DNA from: JAIXWP01 sp044371755 | GTDB lineage: Bacteria; Bacteroidota; Bacteroidia; Flavobacteriales_D; Sanyastnellaceae | Direction of reading: 5' to 3' | Assembly: GCA_044371755.1 (NCBI GenBank) | Contig: JBILSZ010000132.1 | Location: 1-6,055, forward strand | DNA: 6,055 bases | Shown: positions 1-6,055 of the stretch, one piece after another | Position numbering within the stretch: the first letter of the stretch is position 1 | Layout: each line of letters opens with the position of its first letter | Notes under the pieces: model-generated | What the model was told of the DNA's origin: nothing | What the model saw: only the letters and a program-made list of their open reading frames with translations | Database searches by the model: none | Program-made: the position numbers and the translations under genes

Positions 1-2679
1 CACAGCGGTGATTGGAACGTTTGTCGCTCCGCAATCTGATGCCACGAGTGAGGTTGATGAGACGCTGATTTCACAGTCATAAGGAATGTTAGCAGATGCA
101 TTTATCATACATCCATTCTGATCTGTGATGGCAACTGCATAATCACCTGCTGATACATTTTCAAGATTATCACCTTGTGCTCCGTTGCCCCAAACAATCA
201 TATAATCTTCGGTACCACCTTCAACTTGCACAATGGCACTTCCGTCATTTCCAATACATGTTTCTGGGCTTGTGACGATAATGTTGGCTACCATCATATC
301 TGGTTGTTCGATGATGAATGATTCCACGTCTGTGCATCCATTCGCATCGGTTCCTGTTACAATATATACTCCGGCCGCTGCATTGCTGATGAACTGTCCT
401 GAGGTGCCATTGCTCCATGTGAAGTTGACATTACCGGTGCCGCCTACGCTTGATGCCACAGCGCTTCCATCATTGGCTGAAAAACAGGTAAGATCACTAT
501 GAAATACAGATACGTTTAGTGCGATAGGTTGTGTGAGCGTTGCTGTTGCTTGTCGCACACAGCCTTGCGCATCAGTCACTGTGAGTGGATATGTACCAGC
601 AGCAAGTCCTGATAGGTTTGCTGTGGCTTGCCCTGAGGCCCACGCATAGCCGTACGGTGCGTTTCCTCCTGATACTGTTGACACTATTCCACCGTTTGAA
701 CTTCCGCTGCAAGAAGGATGGGTGATGCCAAATGATATGTTAGGTGGGTTGCTGACTGTGACACAATCATTACAGGTAAAAGTATCGCTGCCAAATGCAT
801 TGGTAACAGTGAGCGTTACATCATATGTACCTGCATTGGCATAAGTTATATTCTGAGGGCTGGTAGCACTTGAAGTAGGTGTATTTGCACCCTCAAACGA
901 CCAAGAAAAAGTCGAAGGATTATTTGTTCCTGTGAATGTAAAATTGGCTGAACCAGAAGCGCAAATGAGATTATCATTCACTGTGAATGCTGCTGTGGGC
1001 GGTGTGCCTTCTGGCGCACCTGTCACACAAAATGGATTGGTGGATACTGCACCCCAATTGCCGCTGCGTGTTACGAGAACTGCATTGTTTTCGTCTCTCA
1101 AGGTAAATGATCCATTGGTGAAGGACTGTCCATCGCCATAGCTATCATAGAAAATTAAATTATAGCATCCATTAGGCAAACAAAGCGGTTCAGTAAATAC
1201 AGTGCCTTGTGCATTATTAATGTATGGGCCACCAAAGTCCATTAAGTTGTTCGCCTCATCACGTATTTCCCATGAAGTTTCAATGCCAAAAAAGTCAACT
1301 GTGACTGATAGTGTGAGCGTCGCTCCTGTAGTGACATTGAATGAAGATGTGCTTTGATTGTTAGAAGCATTTTCATCAGTGAGTCCATTTGGGTTTGATG
1401 TGAATGCATAAAATGTAAGTGCACCCAAACCTACTGTGATAGCTGGCAAATTCACAGTTGTACTCGAACCAGAAGCAAGATTGCCCGTCCAAGAAAATGT
1501 GTTGCCGTTAGCACCATTCACATTGTAGTTGATCGTAACAGAAGTTAAGGCTGCCGATCCAAAATTGGTCAGTGTCACAATAGGACTATAAGTCGTATTG
1601 CAGCTCGTTCCCACTGGAGCAATTACTGCGGTGATGCCCGCATCGCGGTTGTAAACGGACATACAGCCCAAAGAAGAAAGTAATGAGGTACGTTCGTTTT
1701 CTAATGTTGAGCGCATTCTTACTTTTTGTCCTTCTGAAAACATGTTTTGACACGTTTGAGAAGTATAGTCAAGATAATTTTCTACTTGTTGCGTATCTCC
1801 ACAAGCCGGCGAGCTGCACGAGGCGTTCAGTGTAGTAGTAGGAGTGTCGCATACACGATCACCGCCAGTAGTACAGTTAGCTTCCGTACATGAGTTTGTA
1901 TCATGAAACGTATGATACAATCCTAAGTAGTGGCCCACTTCATGAGTGAGTGTTCTATTCATATTGGTGTAGGACTTAAGATTGCCCACGGTGCCAAATG
2001 CATTGTGAAGCACTACAATTCCATCCACTGGATTGTTGAATGGAAAATAGGCGTAGCCTTGCACTCCGCTGCCACCATCATTATTTCCAATTTCATTTAC
2101 GATCCAAATATTTACATATGATGCTCTGGGCCAAGTACTCAAAGCCTTAACAGCTGCTTCATTCGCGCCGTTGCCGCCACTTGATTGAATTCCTTGATCT
2201 GCGTATAGGGGTACAGAGCTTCCATTAACTCGAACGATCCCAGTAGTAGGCTGCCCAGAAGGGTTGCGTGACGCCAAGCAAAACTGAACTTGAACATCAA
2301 CACCATCACCAAATCCGTTCGTACCAGGTACCTTTCTGAAATCATCATTTAGTGCTTCGATTGCGCTAAAGACTTGTTCATCTGTAATATTAGATCCTTG
2401 GCCATATGCCTCTCCTTCATGAATGACGTGCACAACGACTGGAAGTGTATGAATGGTGTTTGACCTCTCAGCAGGACTAAGCTGCTGTTGTTGATGAATC
2501 TTTGACTCCAATAAAAACATTGAACGCGAAAAGCGTGGATCATGCTGAAACAAACTATCGTTTTTGTGATCGCTGCCACAAGGAGCGTCATTGATAGTTT
2601 GCGCATTCATTTGAAATGTAAAAGCGAGCATTCCCAAAACGCTTGCTAGTGACTGCTTTAATGTCAGTGTTTTCATCAT
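1..2679 (-). CDS. Secreted M43-family (cytophagalysin/pappalysin-like) zinc metalloprotease with PKD and SprB-type repeats, 3' end outside window
   Basis: A single frame stays open for 893 codons from the ATG at 2679 to the left edge, with no stop seen. Residues 1-26 form a signal peptide: Lys near the start, a hydrophobic core, and likely cleavage after MNA before QT. A propeptide-like stretch with Cys34 follows. The protease domain spans about 77-341. It contains the metzincin zinc motif HEVGHYLGLYH, with zinc ligands His246, His250 and His256 and catalytic Glu247, and a Met-turn at Met313 (CQNMFSEGQ); this pairing is typical of family M43. Next come a CARDB-like beta module (about 346-450), an unnamed beta module (452-551), a PKD domain (about 559-642, with AGTYDVTLTV) and three SprB-type repeats (about 650-868). 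From about 870 another segment begins and is cut. A second ATG at 2676 is an equally possible start; AAAAGGA directly abuts the first ATG. The role is probably extracellular protein digestion or processing. Export by the type IX system is inferred from the architecture, since the C-terminal sorting domain is not visible. The family call is strong; the substrate is unknown. Confidence 0.93.
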   Translation of the reverse strand, partial: MMKTLTLKQSLASVLGMLAFTFQMNAQTINDAPCGSDHKNDSLFQHDPRFSRSMFLLESKIHQQQQLSPAERSNTIHTLPVVVHVIHEGEAYGQGSNITDEQVFSAIEALNDDFRKVPGTNGFGDGVDVQVQFCLASRNPSGQPTTGIVRVNGSSVPLYADQGIQSSGGNGANEAAVKALSTWPRASYVNIWIVNEIGNNDGGSGVQGYAYFPFNNPVDGIVVLHNAFGTVGNLKSYTNMNRTLTHEVGHYLGLYHTFHDTNSCTEANCTTGGDRVCDTPTTTLNASCSSPACGDTQQVENYLDYTSQTCQNMFSEGQKVRMRSTLENERTSLLSSLGCMSVYNRDAGITAVIAPVGTSCNTTYSPIVTLTNFGSAALTSVTINYNVNGANGNTFSWTGNLASGSSTTVNLPAITVGLGALTFYAFTSNPNGLTDENASNNQSTSSFNVTTGATLTLSVTVDFFGIETSWEIRDEANNLMDFGGPYINNAQGTVFTEPLCLPNGCYNLIFYDSYGDGQSFTNGSFTLRDENNAVLVTRSGNWGAVSTNPFCVTGAPEGTPPTAAFTVNDNLICASGSANFTFTGTNNPSTFSWSFEGANTPTSSATSPQNITYANAGTYDVTLTVTNAFGSDTFTCNDCVTVSNPPNISFGITHPSCSGSSNGGIVSTVSGGNAPYGYAWASGQATANLSGLAAGTYPLTVTDAQGCVRQATATLTQPIALNVSVFHSDLTCFSANDGSAVASSVGGTGNVNFTWSNGTSGQFISNAAAGVYIVTGTDANGCTDVESFIIEQPDMMVANIIVTSPETCIGNDGSAIVQVEGGTEDYMIVWGNGAQGDNLENVSAGDYAVAITDQNGCMINASANIPYDCEISVSSTSLVASDCGATNVPITAV
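76..732 (-). repeat. Three tandem SprB-type protein repeats inside the metalloprotease gene
   Basis: These encode residues about 650-718, 723-793 and 798-868 of the metalloprotease. Each unit shows an N-terminal Cys followed by a short Gly/Asn/Asp-rich stretch (SANDGSA, GNDGSA), then a GG, an aromatic-x-W-[AGS]-x-G core, an [AS]AG-x-Y turn and a closing D-x-x-GC. The copies have diverged at the DNA level, so this is an old domain array and not a recent nucleotide duplication. Such repeats are common in large Bacteroidota surface proteins, including the gliding adhesin SprB for which they are named. A spacer or adhesive role is inferred. Confidence 0.8.
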
Positions 2680-2752
2680 TCCTTTTGTCTGTTATTTATA
2701 GGGTGCGGGAGACAGACGTGGATTTATACCTGAATACCTCAAATAAGTTACA

Positions 2753-2785
2753 TTTACATATTATTCTTAAAATGGTGTATTTTTC
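2753..2785 (+). promoter_or_regulatory. Weak candidate Bacteroidota-type promoter for the thiolase gene
   Basis: TATTTTTC at 2778-2785 matches the Bacteroidota -7 consensus TAnnTTTG at all but the final base. TTTA at 2753-2756 sits 21 bp upstream, where a TTTG-like -33 element is expected. Initiation a few bases downstream would leave a leader of roughly 25-30 nt before the ATG. Both boxes are imperfect in an A/T-rich stretch, so a chance match is quite possible. Confidence 0.25.
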
Positions 2786-2794
2786 GTTGGAATT

Positions 2795-2808
2795 GCGCAC
2801 TTTTGCGC
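2795..2808 (+). other. Short perfect inverted repeat just upstream of the thiolase start
   Basis: GCGCA and TGCGC form a 5-bp perfect inverted repeat around a 4-nt CTTT loop, ending 9 bases before the ATG at 2818. It is the most GC-rich element in an otherwise A/T-rich leader. It could be a weak leader hairpin or half of an operator, but a 5-bp stem is short and no regulator can be named. Confidence 0.3.
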
Positions 2809-2823
2809 CCACATTCAATGACA

Positions 2824-4002
2824 ATGAAAGAAGTTTACATCGTATCAGCAGTAAGAACTCCCATGGGAAGTTTTGGAGGGTCGCTGGCCTCCTTATCAGC
2901 CACCAAACTTGGTGCAATAGCAATCAAAGGAGCACTCGATAAAATAGGCCTTTCACCTGAAGAGGTGCAAGAAGTCTTAATGGGGTCGGTGCTACAAGCC
3001 AACCTAGGGCAGGCTCCTGCTCGTCAGGCAGCGATTTTTGCTGGACTACCCAACACAGTGCAATGCACTACTATTAATAAAGTATGTGCATCGGGTATGA
3101 AAGCCATCATGCAAGGAGCACAAAGCATCATGCTGGGCGACGCTGATGTAGTAGTAGCGGGTGGCATGGAAAGCATGAGCAATGTTCCTTTTTACTCCGA
3201 AAACTTGCGCTGGGGAAATAAATATGGCAACGTCACGATGATAGATGGCCTCGCTAAAGACGGACTTACAGATGTCTATCATAATTACGCCATGGGGAAT
3301 GCCGCAGATATGTGTGCTAAGGAATGCAATATTTCCCGTGAAGAACAAGATGCCTTTGCAATCGAAAGCTATAAGAGAAGTGCCGCGGCTTGGGCTACAG
3401 GAAAATTCAATGATGAAGTAGTTCCTGTTGAAATAGTAGGCAGAAAAGGCGACGTGGTAGTGTTCAAGGAAGATGAAGAATTTAAAAGTGTGAATTTTGA
3501 TAAAATTCCTCAGTTGAAACCAGTTTTTAGCAAAGAGGGAACAGTGACTGCTGCTAATGCAAGCACGATGAATGACGGTGCGGCAGCATTGGTTTTGATG
3601 AGCAAAGAAAAAATGGAAAGCCTCGGCTTGAAACCGCTTGCTAAAGTTGTTTCTTACGCAGATGCTGAGCAAGCTCCAGAGTGGTTTACAACTACGCCTT
3701 CACTCGCATTGCCTAAAGCAGTGGCAAAGGCAGGACTCAAAATGACAGATTTGGAGTTTGTTGAATTGAACGAAGCTTTTTCAGTAGTGGGCATTGTGAA
3801 TATGCAAAAAATGGGATTGGACGCTGCTAAAGTGAACGTAAATGGTGGTGCAGTGTCTCTTGGTCACCCTCTGGGTTGCAGCGGAGCACGAATCATTGTA
3901 TCATTGATCCACGTCTTAAAACAAAACAATGCGAAAGTAGGCGGTGCTGGAATTTGCAATGGTGGTGGTGGTGCCAGTGCCATGGTAATCGAAGCTTGCT
4001 AA
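2824..4002 (+). CDS. Acetyl-CoA C-acetyltransferase (thiolase II, EC 2.3.1.9 type)
   Basis: This 392-aa cytoplasmic enzyme has the usual length for a biosynthetic-type thiolase. The family condenses two acetyl-CoA to acetoacetyl-CoA and CoA, or runs the reverse cleavage. All active-site motifs are intact: nucleophile Cys88 in KVCASGMKA, GGMESMS at 113-119, Asn316 in NEAF, His348 in SLGHPLGCSGARI, and Cys378 in the Gly-rich end CNGGGGASAM. These positions nearly coincide with classical thiolase numbering. The CASGMKA and GGMESMSNVP blocks resemble mitochondrial ACAT1 and its bacterial relatives (AtoB, ThlA and PhaA types). The start at 2824 gives MKEVYIVSAVRTP, the common N-terminus; an ATG two codons upstream at 2818 is equally usable, and neither has a clear ribosome binding site. 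No 3-hydroxyacyl-CoA dehydrogenase or other beta-oxidation partner is visible, so whether it serves fatty-acid, ketone, isoprenoid-precursor or amino-acid catabolism is open. The next gene follows after 9 bp. Confidence 0.95.
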   Translation: MKEVYIVSAVRTPMGSFGGSLASLSATKLGAIAIKGALDKIGLSPEEVQEVLMGSVLQANLGQAPARQAAIFAGLPNTVQCTTINKVCASGMKAIMQGAQSIMLGDADVVVAGGMESMSNVPFYSENLRWGNKYGNVTMIDGLAKDGLTDVYHNYAMGNAADMCAKECNISREEQDAFAIESYKRSAAAWATGKFNDEVVPVEIVGRKGDVVVFKEDEEFKSVNFDKIPQLKPVFSKEGTVTAANASTMNDGAAALVLMSKEKMESLGLKPLAKVVSYADAEQAPEWFTTTPSLALPKAVAKAGLKMTDLEFVELNEAFSVVGIVNMQKMGLDAAKVNVNGGAVSLGHPLGCSGARIIVSLIHVLKQNNAKVGGAGICNGGGGASAMVIEAC

Positions 4003-4011
4003 TCGTTTTAT

Positions 4012-5871
4012 ATGAAAATACTTCCAACAAGAAATACCCCTAGATGGATCATTTTCCTGGTCGATCTGGGGGTTTCTTTTGTTGCACTAATCGTTGCCTA
4101 TTTGGTGCGCTTTGAATTCAATCCACCTAAGATTGAGATCGACTTAGCCACGGCGTTTTTGCCCATATTCTTTATCGTCAGAATCATTTCATTCTATCTC
4201 GGTAAGACCTATTCGGGCATTATTCGATATACCAGCACACAAGATACCATGCGCATCTTCGTGGTACTCACATCTGGTAGCACGCTTTTCCTGATCGGAA
4301 ATTTTATTCGATATAAATTCTATGATGGAAATTTTTTCATTCCTACATCCATCATCATTATTGAATATTTGCTTTCACTCTTCGCAATGATTGTAAGCCG
4401 AATCGCAGTGAAAGTTCTTTACCTTGAACTTAAAACTCCTTCAAAAGCTTCTCGAAGAGTTGTCATCTACGGCGCTGGAGAAGGTGGAATGATTACCAAA
4501 CGTACCATCGACAGAGACTCCCGTGCAGACGTGGAGGTCATCGCTTTTTTTGATGATGATAAAAGTAAAACCGGAAAAAAACTCGAAGGCGCAGACATTT
4601 ACCACTCGTCCAAATTCGAAGAGTTTCTTTCTAGCGGTAAAGTAGACGAGGTAATTATCGCTAGCATAGCGCTTGATCGTCTGAAAAGAGCTCAGATTAT
4701 TCAATCTGCTCTGAAGTTTGATGTAAAGGTGCGACAGTTGCCACCTGCCACACAATGGATAGGCGGCGAACTAAGCGTTCAGCAAATAAGAAATATTAAA
4801 ATTGAAGACCTCTTGGGGCGTGATGCCATTCAACTGGATTCAACCATTGTAGGAAACAACATCAAAGGAAAACGCATTCTAGTGACTGGAGCTGCAGGAA
4901 GCATAGGAAGTGAACTTGTAAGACAGCTATTAAAGTTTGAGCCAGCAAAAATTTATATGCTCGATCAAGCTGAAACCCCATTATTTGAATTAGAACAAGA
5001 AATCAATGCACTAGACGCTGCGGGAGTAGCCGTGACTGCTATGGGCGATGTACGTAATGAAGACAGAATGCGTCGCGCTCTCGAGGTGTTCAAGCCTCAA
5101 ATTATTTTTCACGCTGCTGCCTATAAACACGTGCCTTTGATGGAAAATAATCCCAGTGAAGCCATTCGGGTAAATGTATTGGGAACAAAAATAATGGCCG
5201 ACCTCGCAGATGAATTTGGCGTGGAATCATTCGTCTTCATCAGCACAGATAAGGCCGTCAATCCCACAAGTGTGATGGGGGCCTCAAAAAGAGCTGCGGA
5301 GATGTACGTGCAATCGAAAAACAAACACGCCAATACAGCATACATCACCACACGATTTGGAAATGTGCTTGGGAGCAATGGCTCTGTAATTCCTATTTTC
5401 AAAAAACAAATAGAGGAGGGGGGACCAATCACGGTAACTCATCAAGATGTAACAAGATTTTTCATGACCATTCCAGAAGCCGCCCAACTGGTGCTACAAG
5501 CAGCAGCGATGGGTAAGGGCGGCGAAATATTCGCCTTTGACATGGGCGAAAGTGTAAAAATTATTGAACTGGCTCGCAACATGATTAAGCTCAGTGGTCT
5601 GACTGAAGGAAAGGACATCGAAATTAAAGTCACCGGTCTTCGACCGGGAGAAAAGCTTTACGAAGAGGTGCTGAGCGACAAAGAGAATACGCTCGCCACG
5701 CCACATCCGAAGATCCTCATCGCAAAAGTGCGTGAATACGAATATCCAGAAGTACAAAAAGAAATAGGCGAGCTTATTCAGTTGTTTGACGAACAAAACA
5801 ATGGTAAAATCATTTCTAAATTGAAACAGATGATACCGGAATATCAATCAACTAATCTCGAGTTTCAGTAA
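4012..5871 (+). CDS. Membrane-bound nucleoside-diphosphate-sugar 4,6-dehydratase, CapD/WbpM/PglF type
   Basis: This 619-aa protein has full family length. Four hydrophobic segments at about 13-32, 46-64, 82-100 and 110-130 anchor it in the inner membrane. A first nucleotide-binding-like domain begins with VVIYGAGEGG (Gly154, Gly156, Gly159). The catalytic extended short-chain dehydrogenase domain follows, with the NAD(P)-binding motif GAAGSIG at 293-299, Asp346 in GDVRNEDR, HAAAYKHVPLME from His367, STDKA at 411-415, and M-x-x-x-K at Met422/Lys426. GNVLGSNGSVIP (450-461) and GLRPGEKLYEE (542-552) are typical of this family. Met replaces the usual catalytic Tyr, as in the large membrane-bound UDP-GlcNAc 4,6-dehydratases (WbpM, PglF). 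The likely reaction is UDP-GlcNAc to the 4-keto-6-deoxy sugar, a precursor of QuiNAc, FucNAc or bacillosamine-type residues in capsule, O-antigen or glycoproteins; the exact substrate is inferred. The start ATG lies 9 bp after the thiolase stop without a Shine-Dalgarno sequence. No other glycan genes are visible. Confidence 0.93.
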   Translation: MKILPTRNTPRWIIFLVDLGVSFVALIVAYLVRFEFNPPKIEIDLATAFLPIFFIVRIISFYLGKTYSGIIRYTSTQDTMRIFVVLTSGSTLFLIGNFIRYKFYDGNFFIPTSIIIIEYLLSLFAMIVSRIAVKVLYLELKTPSKASRRVVIYGAGEGGMITKRTIDRDSRADVEVIAFFDDDKSKTGKKLEGADIYHSSKFEEFLSSGKVDEVIIASIALDRLKRAQIIQSALKFDVKVRQLPPATQWIGGELSVQQIRNIKIEDLLGRDAIQLDSTIVGNNIKGKRILVTGAAGSIGSELVRQLLKFEPAKIYMLDQAETPLFELEQEINALDAAGVAVTAMGDVRNEDRMRRALEVFKPQIIFHAAAYKHVPLMENNPSEAIRVNVLGTKIMADLADEFGVESFVFISTDKAVNPTSVMGASKRAAEMYVQSKNKHANTAYITTRFGNVLGSNGSVIPIFKKQIEEGGPITVTHQDVTRFFMTIPEAAQLVLQAAAMGKGGEIFAFDMGESVKIIELARNMIKLSGLTEGKDIEIKVTGLRPGEKLYEEVLSDKENTLATPHPKILIAKVREYEYPEVQKEIGELIQLFDEQNNGKIISKLKQMIPEYQSTNLEFQ

Positions 5872-5878
5872 TCATCCC

Positions 5879-5886
5879 TATCTTTA
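5879..5886 (+). promoter_or_regulatory. Candidate -7 promoter element before the right-edge gene
   Basis: TATCTTTA matches the Bacteroidota TAnnTTTG consensus except at the last base and lies 20 bp before the ATG at 5907. I see no TTTG/TTG box at the usual spacing upstream, where the end of the dehydratase gene lies. The downstream gene could have its own promoter or simply be read through from the dehydratase; no terminator is visible in the 35-bp gap. Confidence 0.3.
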
Positions 5887-5906
5887 CTTCCCTTTATAAA
5901 AGTATT

Positions 5907-6055
5907 ATGACCCTAGATAAAAACGTAGAAATTGCAAGTTTACAAGCCGAAATAGGAACCTATATCGGTTTAGGTCAAAATAGCTTGATATTTAATTTTG
6001 AAGAAAGAGGCACCAACGTTTTGCTTCGCCTAATCACTGCAAACCCCCGTCACAA
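5907..6055 (+). CDS. N-terminal fragment of an unrecognised protein, 3' end outside window
   Basis: From the ATG at 5907 a frame stays open for 49 codons to the right edge. The visible N-terminus begins MTLDKNVEIASLQAEIGTYI, with no signal peptide and no obvious membrane segment, so a cytoplasmic protein is likely. The mix of charged and aliphatic residues, with short alternating patterns such as SLIFNFEERG and NVLLRLI, looks like a real folded protein, but I recognise no family motif. It starts 35 bp after the dehydratase stop in the same orientation, which makes co-transcription plausible. The leader is A/T-rich with no Shine-Dalgarno sequence, as for its neighbours. An open frame of 149 nt could occur by chance; position and composition favour a real gene. 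No function can be assigned. Confidence 0.6.
   Translation, partial: MTLDKNVEIASLQAEIGTYIGLGQNSLIFNFEERGTNVLLRLITANPRH

Larger units (their letters stand above)
2680..2823. promoter_or_regulatory. Divergent intergenic region between metalloprotease and thiolase
   Basis: About 140 bp separate the two divergently oriented starts, so promoters for both directions must lie here unless transcription enters from elsewhere. The region is A/T-rich, with no convincing ORF and no terminator-like hairpin followed by a T-run. In the minus direction the leader ends in an AAAAGGA purine tract touching the ATG at 2679, and I see no good TAnnTTTG element for that gene. In the plus direction there is one weak promoter candidate and a short inverted repeat, listed separately. 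Confidence 0.6.

Noticed and set aside
76..732. Possible CRISPR or recent tandem DNA repeat in the repetitive left part
   Set aside because: The periodicity of about 225 bp is at protein level only, copies are diverged in nucleotide sequence, and the frame is coding throughout.
233..2121. Short plus-strand open frames opposite the metalloprotease
   Set aside because: The minus-strand frame is continuous for 893 codons with recognisable domains; these plus-strand frames are its shadows, including one (from 233) whose hydrophobic start could mimic a lipoprotein signal.
2139..2606. Two adjacent short minus-strand open frames that might suggest a separate gene before the protease
   Set aside because: They are out of frame with the protease reading frame and overlap its propeptide and N-terminal catalytic region, which read cleanly from 2679.
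2803..2823. TTG codon at 2803 as the thiolase start
   Set aside because: It would add the residues MRPHS before the normal thiolase N-terminus, and the codon lies within the small inverted repeat. ATG at 2824 or 2818 fits the family better.
3046..3672. A 208-codon open frame antisense to the thiolase gene
   Set aside because: It lies wholly opposite a gene with intact thiolase motifs, and its product is rich in His, Cys, Phe and Ile without any recognisable domain, as expected for the reverse complement of a coding sequence.
4003..4011. Possible terminator or promoter between thiolase and dehydratase
   Set aside because: The gap is only 9 bp, has no hairpin, and leaves no room for either element outside coding sequence.
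4441..5847. Several open frames of 63-117 codons antisense to the dehydratase gene
   Set aside because: All overlap conserved Rossmann-domain coding sequence and show low-complexity shadow composition with no start signals or motifs.

Overview
The window looks like chromosomal DNA of a Bacteroidota bacterium, probably a Flavobacteriales/Cytophagales-type marine or freshwater lineage. The basis is a secreted M43-type metalloprotease carrying PKD and SprB-like repeat modules, A/T-rich leaders with no usable Shine-Dalgarno sequence before most genes, and weak matches to the Bacteroidota promoter pattern TAnnTTTG. Assignment below phylum is inference.

Layout. Positions 1-2679 (minus strand) are one uninterrupted reading frame of 893 codons that runs off the left edge. 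It encodes a signal peptide, an M43/cytophagalysin zinc protease domain, a CARDB-like beta module, an unnamed beta module, a PKD domain and three SprB-type repeats. A divergent intergenic region of about 140 bp follows. On the plus strand come an acetyl-CoA acetyltransferase (thiolase) of 392 aa, then after 9 bp a 619-aa membrane-bound nucleotide-sugar 4,6-dehydratase of the CapD/WbpM/PglF type. After another 35 bp, an unrecognised gene starts and is cut by the right edge.

How the genes relate. The three plus-strand genes are tightly spaced with no visible terminator between them, so they are probably co-transcribed, although no shared pathway is evident. The thiolase belongs to central acyl-CoA metabolism. 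The dehydratase makes a 4-keto-6-deoxy nucleotide sugar for surface glycans or protein glycosylation. The protease is exported on its own, and its modular C-terminal half suggests a cell-surface or type IX-secreted protein; the sorting domain that would prove this lies outside the window.

I found no RNA genes, mobile elements, CRISPR arrays or broken genes, and no convincing evidence of an undescribed system. The points most worth a second look are the domain architecture of the protease, including a possible cysteine switch and an unnamed module, the S/T-M-K active site of the dehydratase, and the truncated unknown gene at the right edge.
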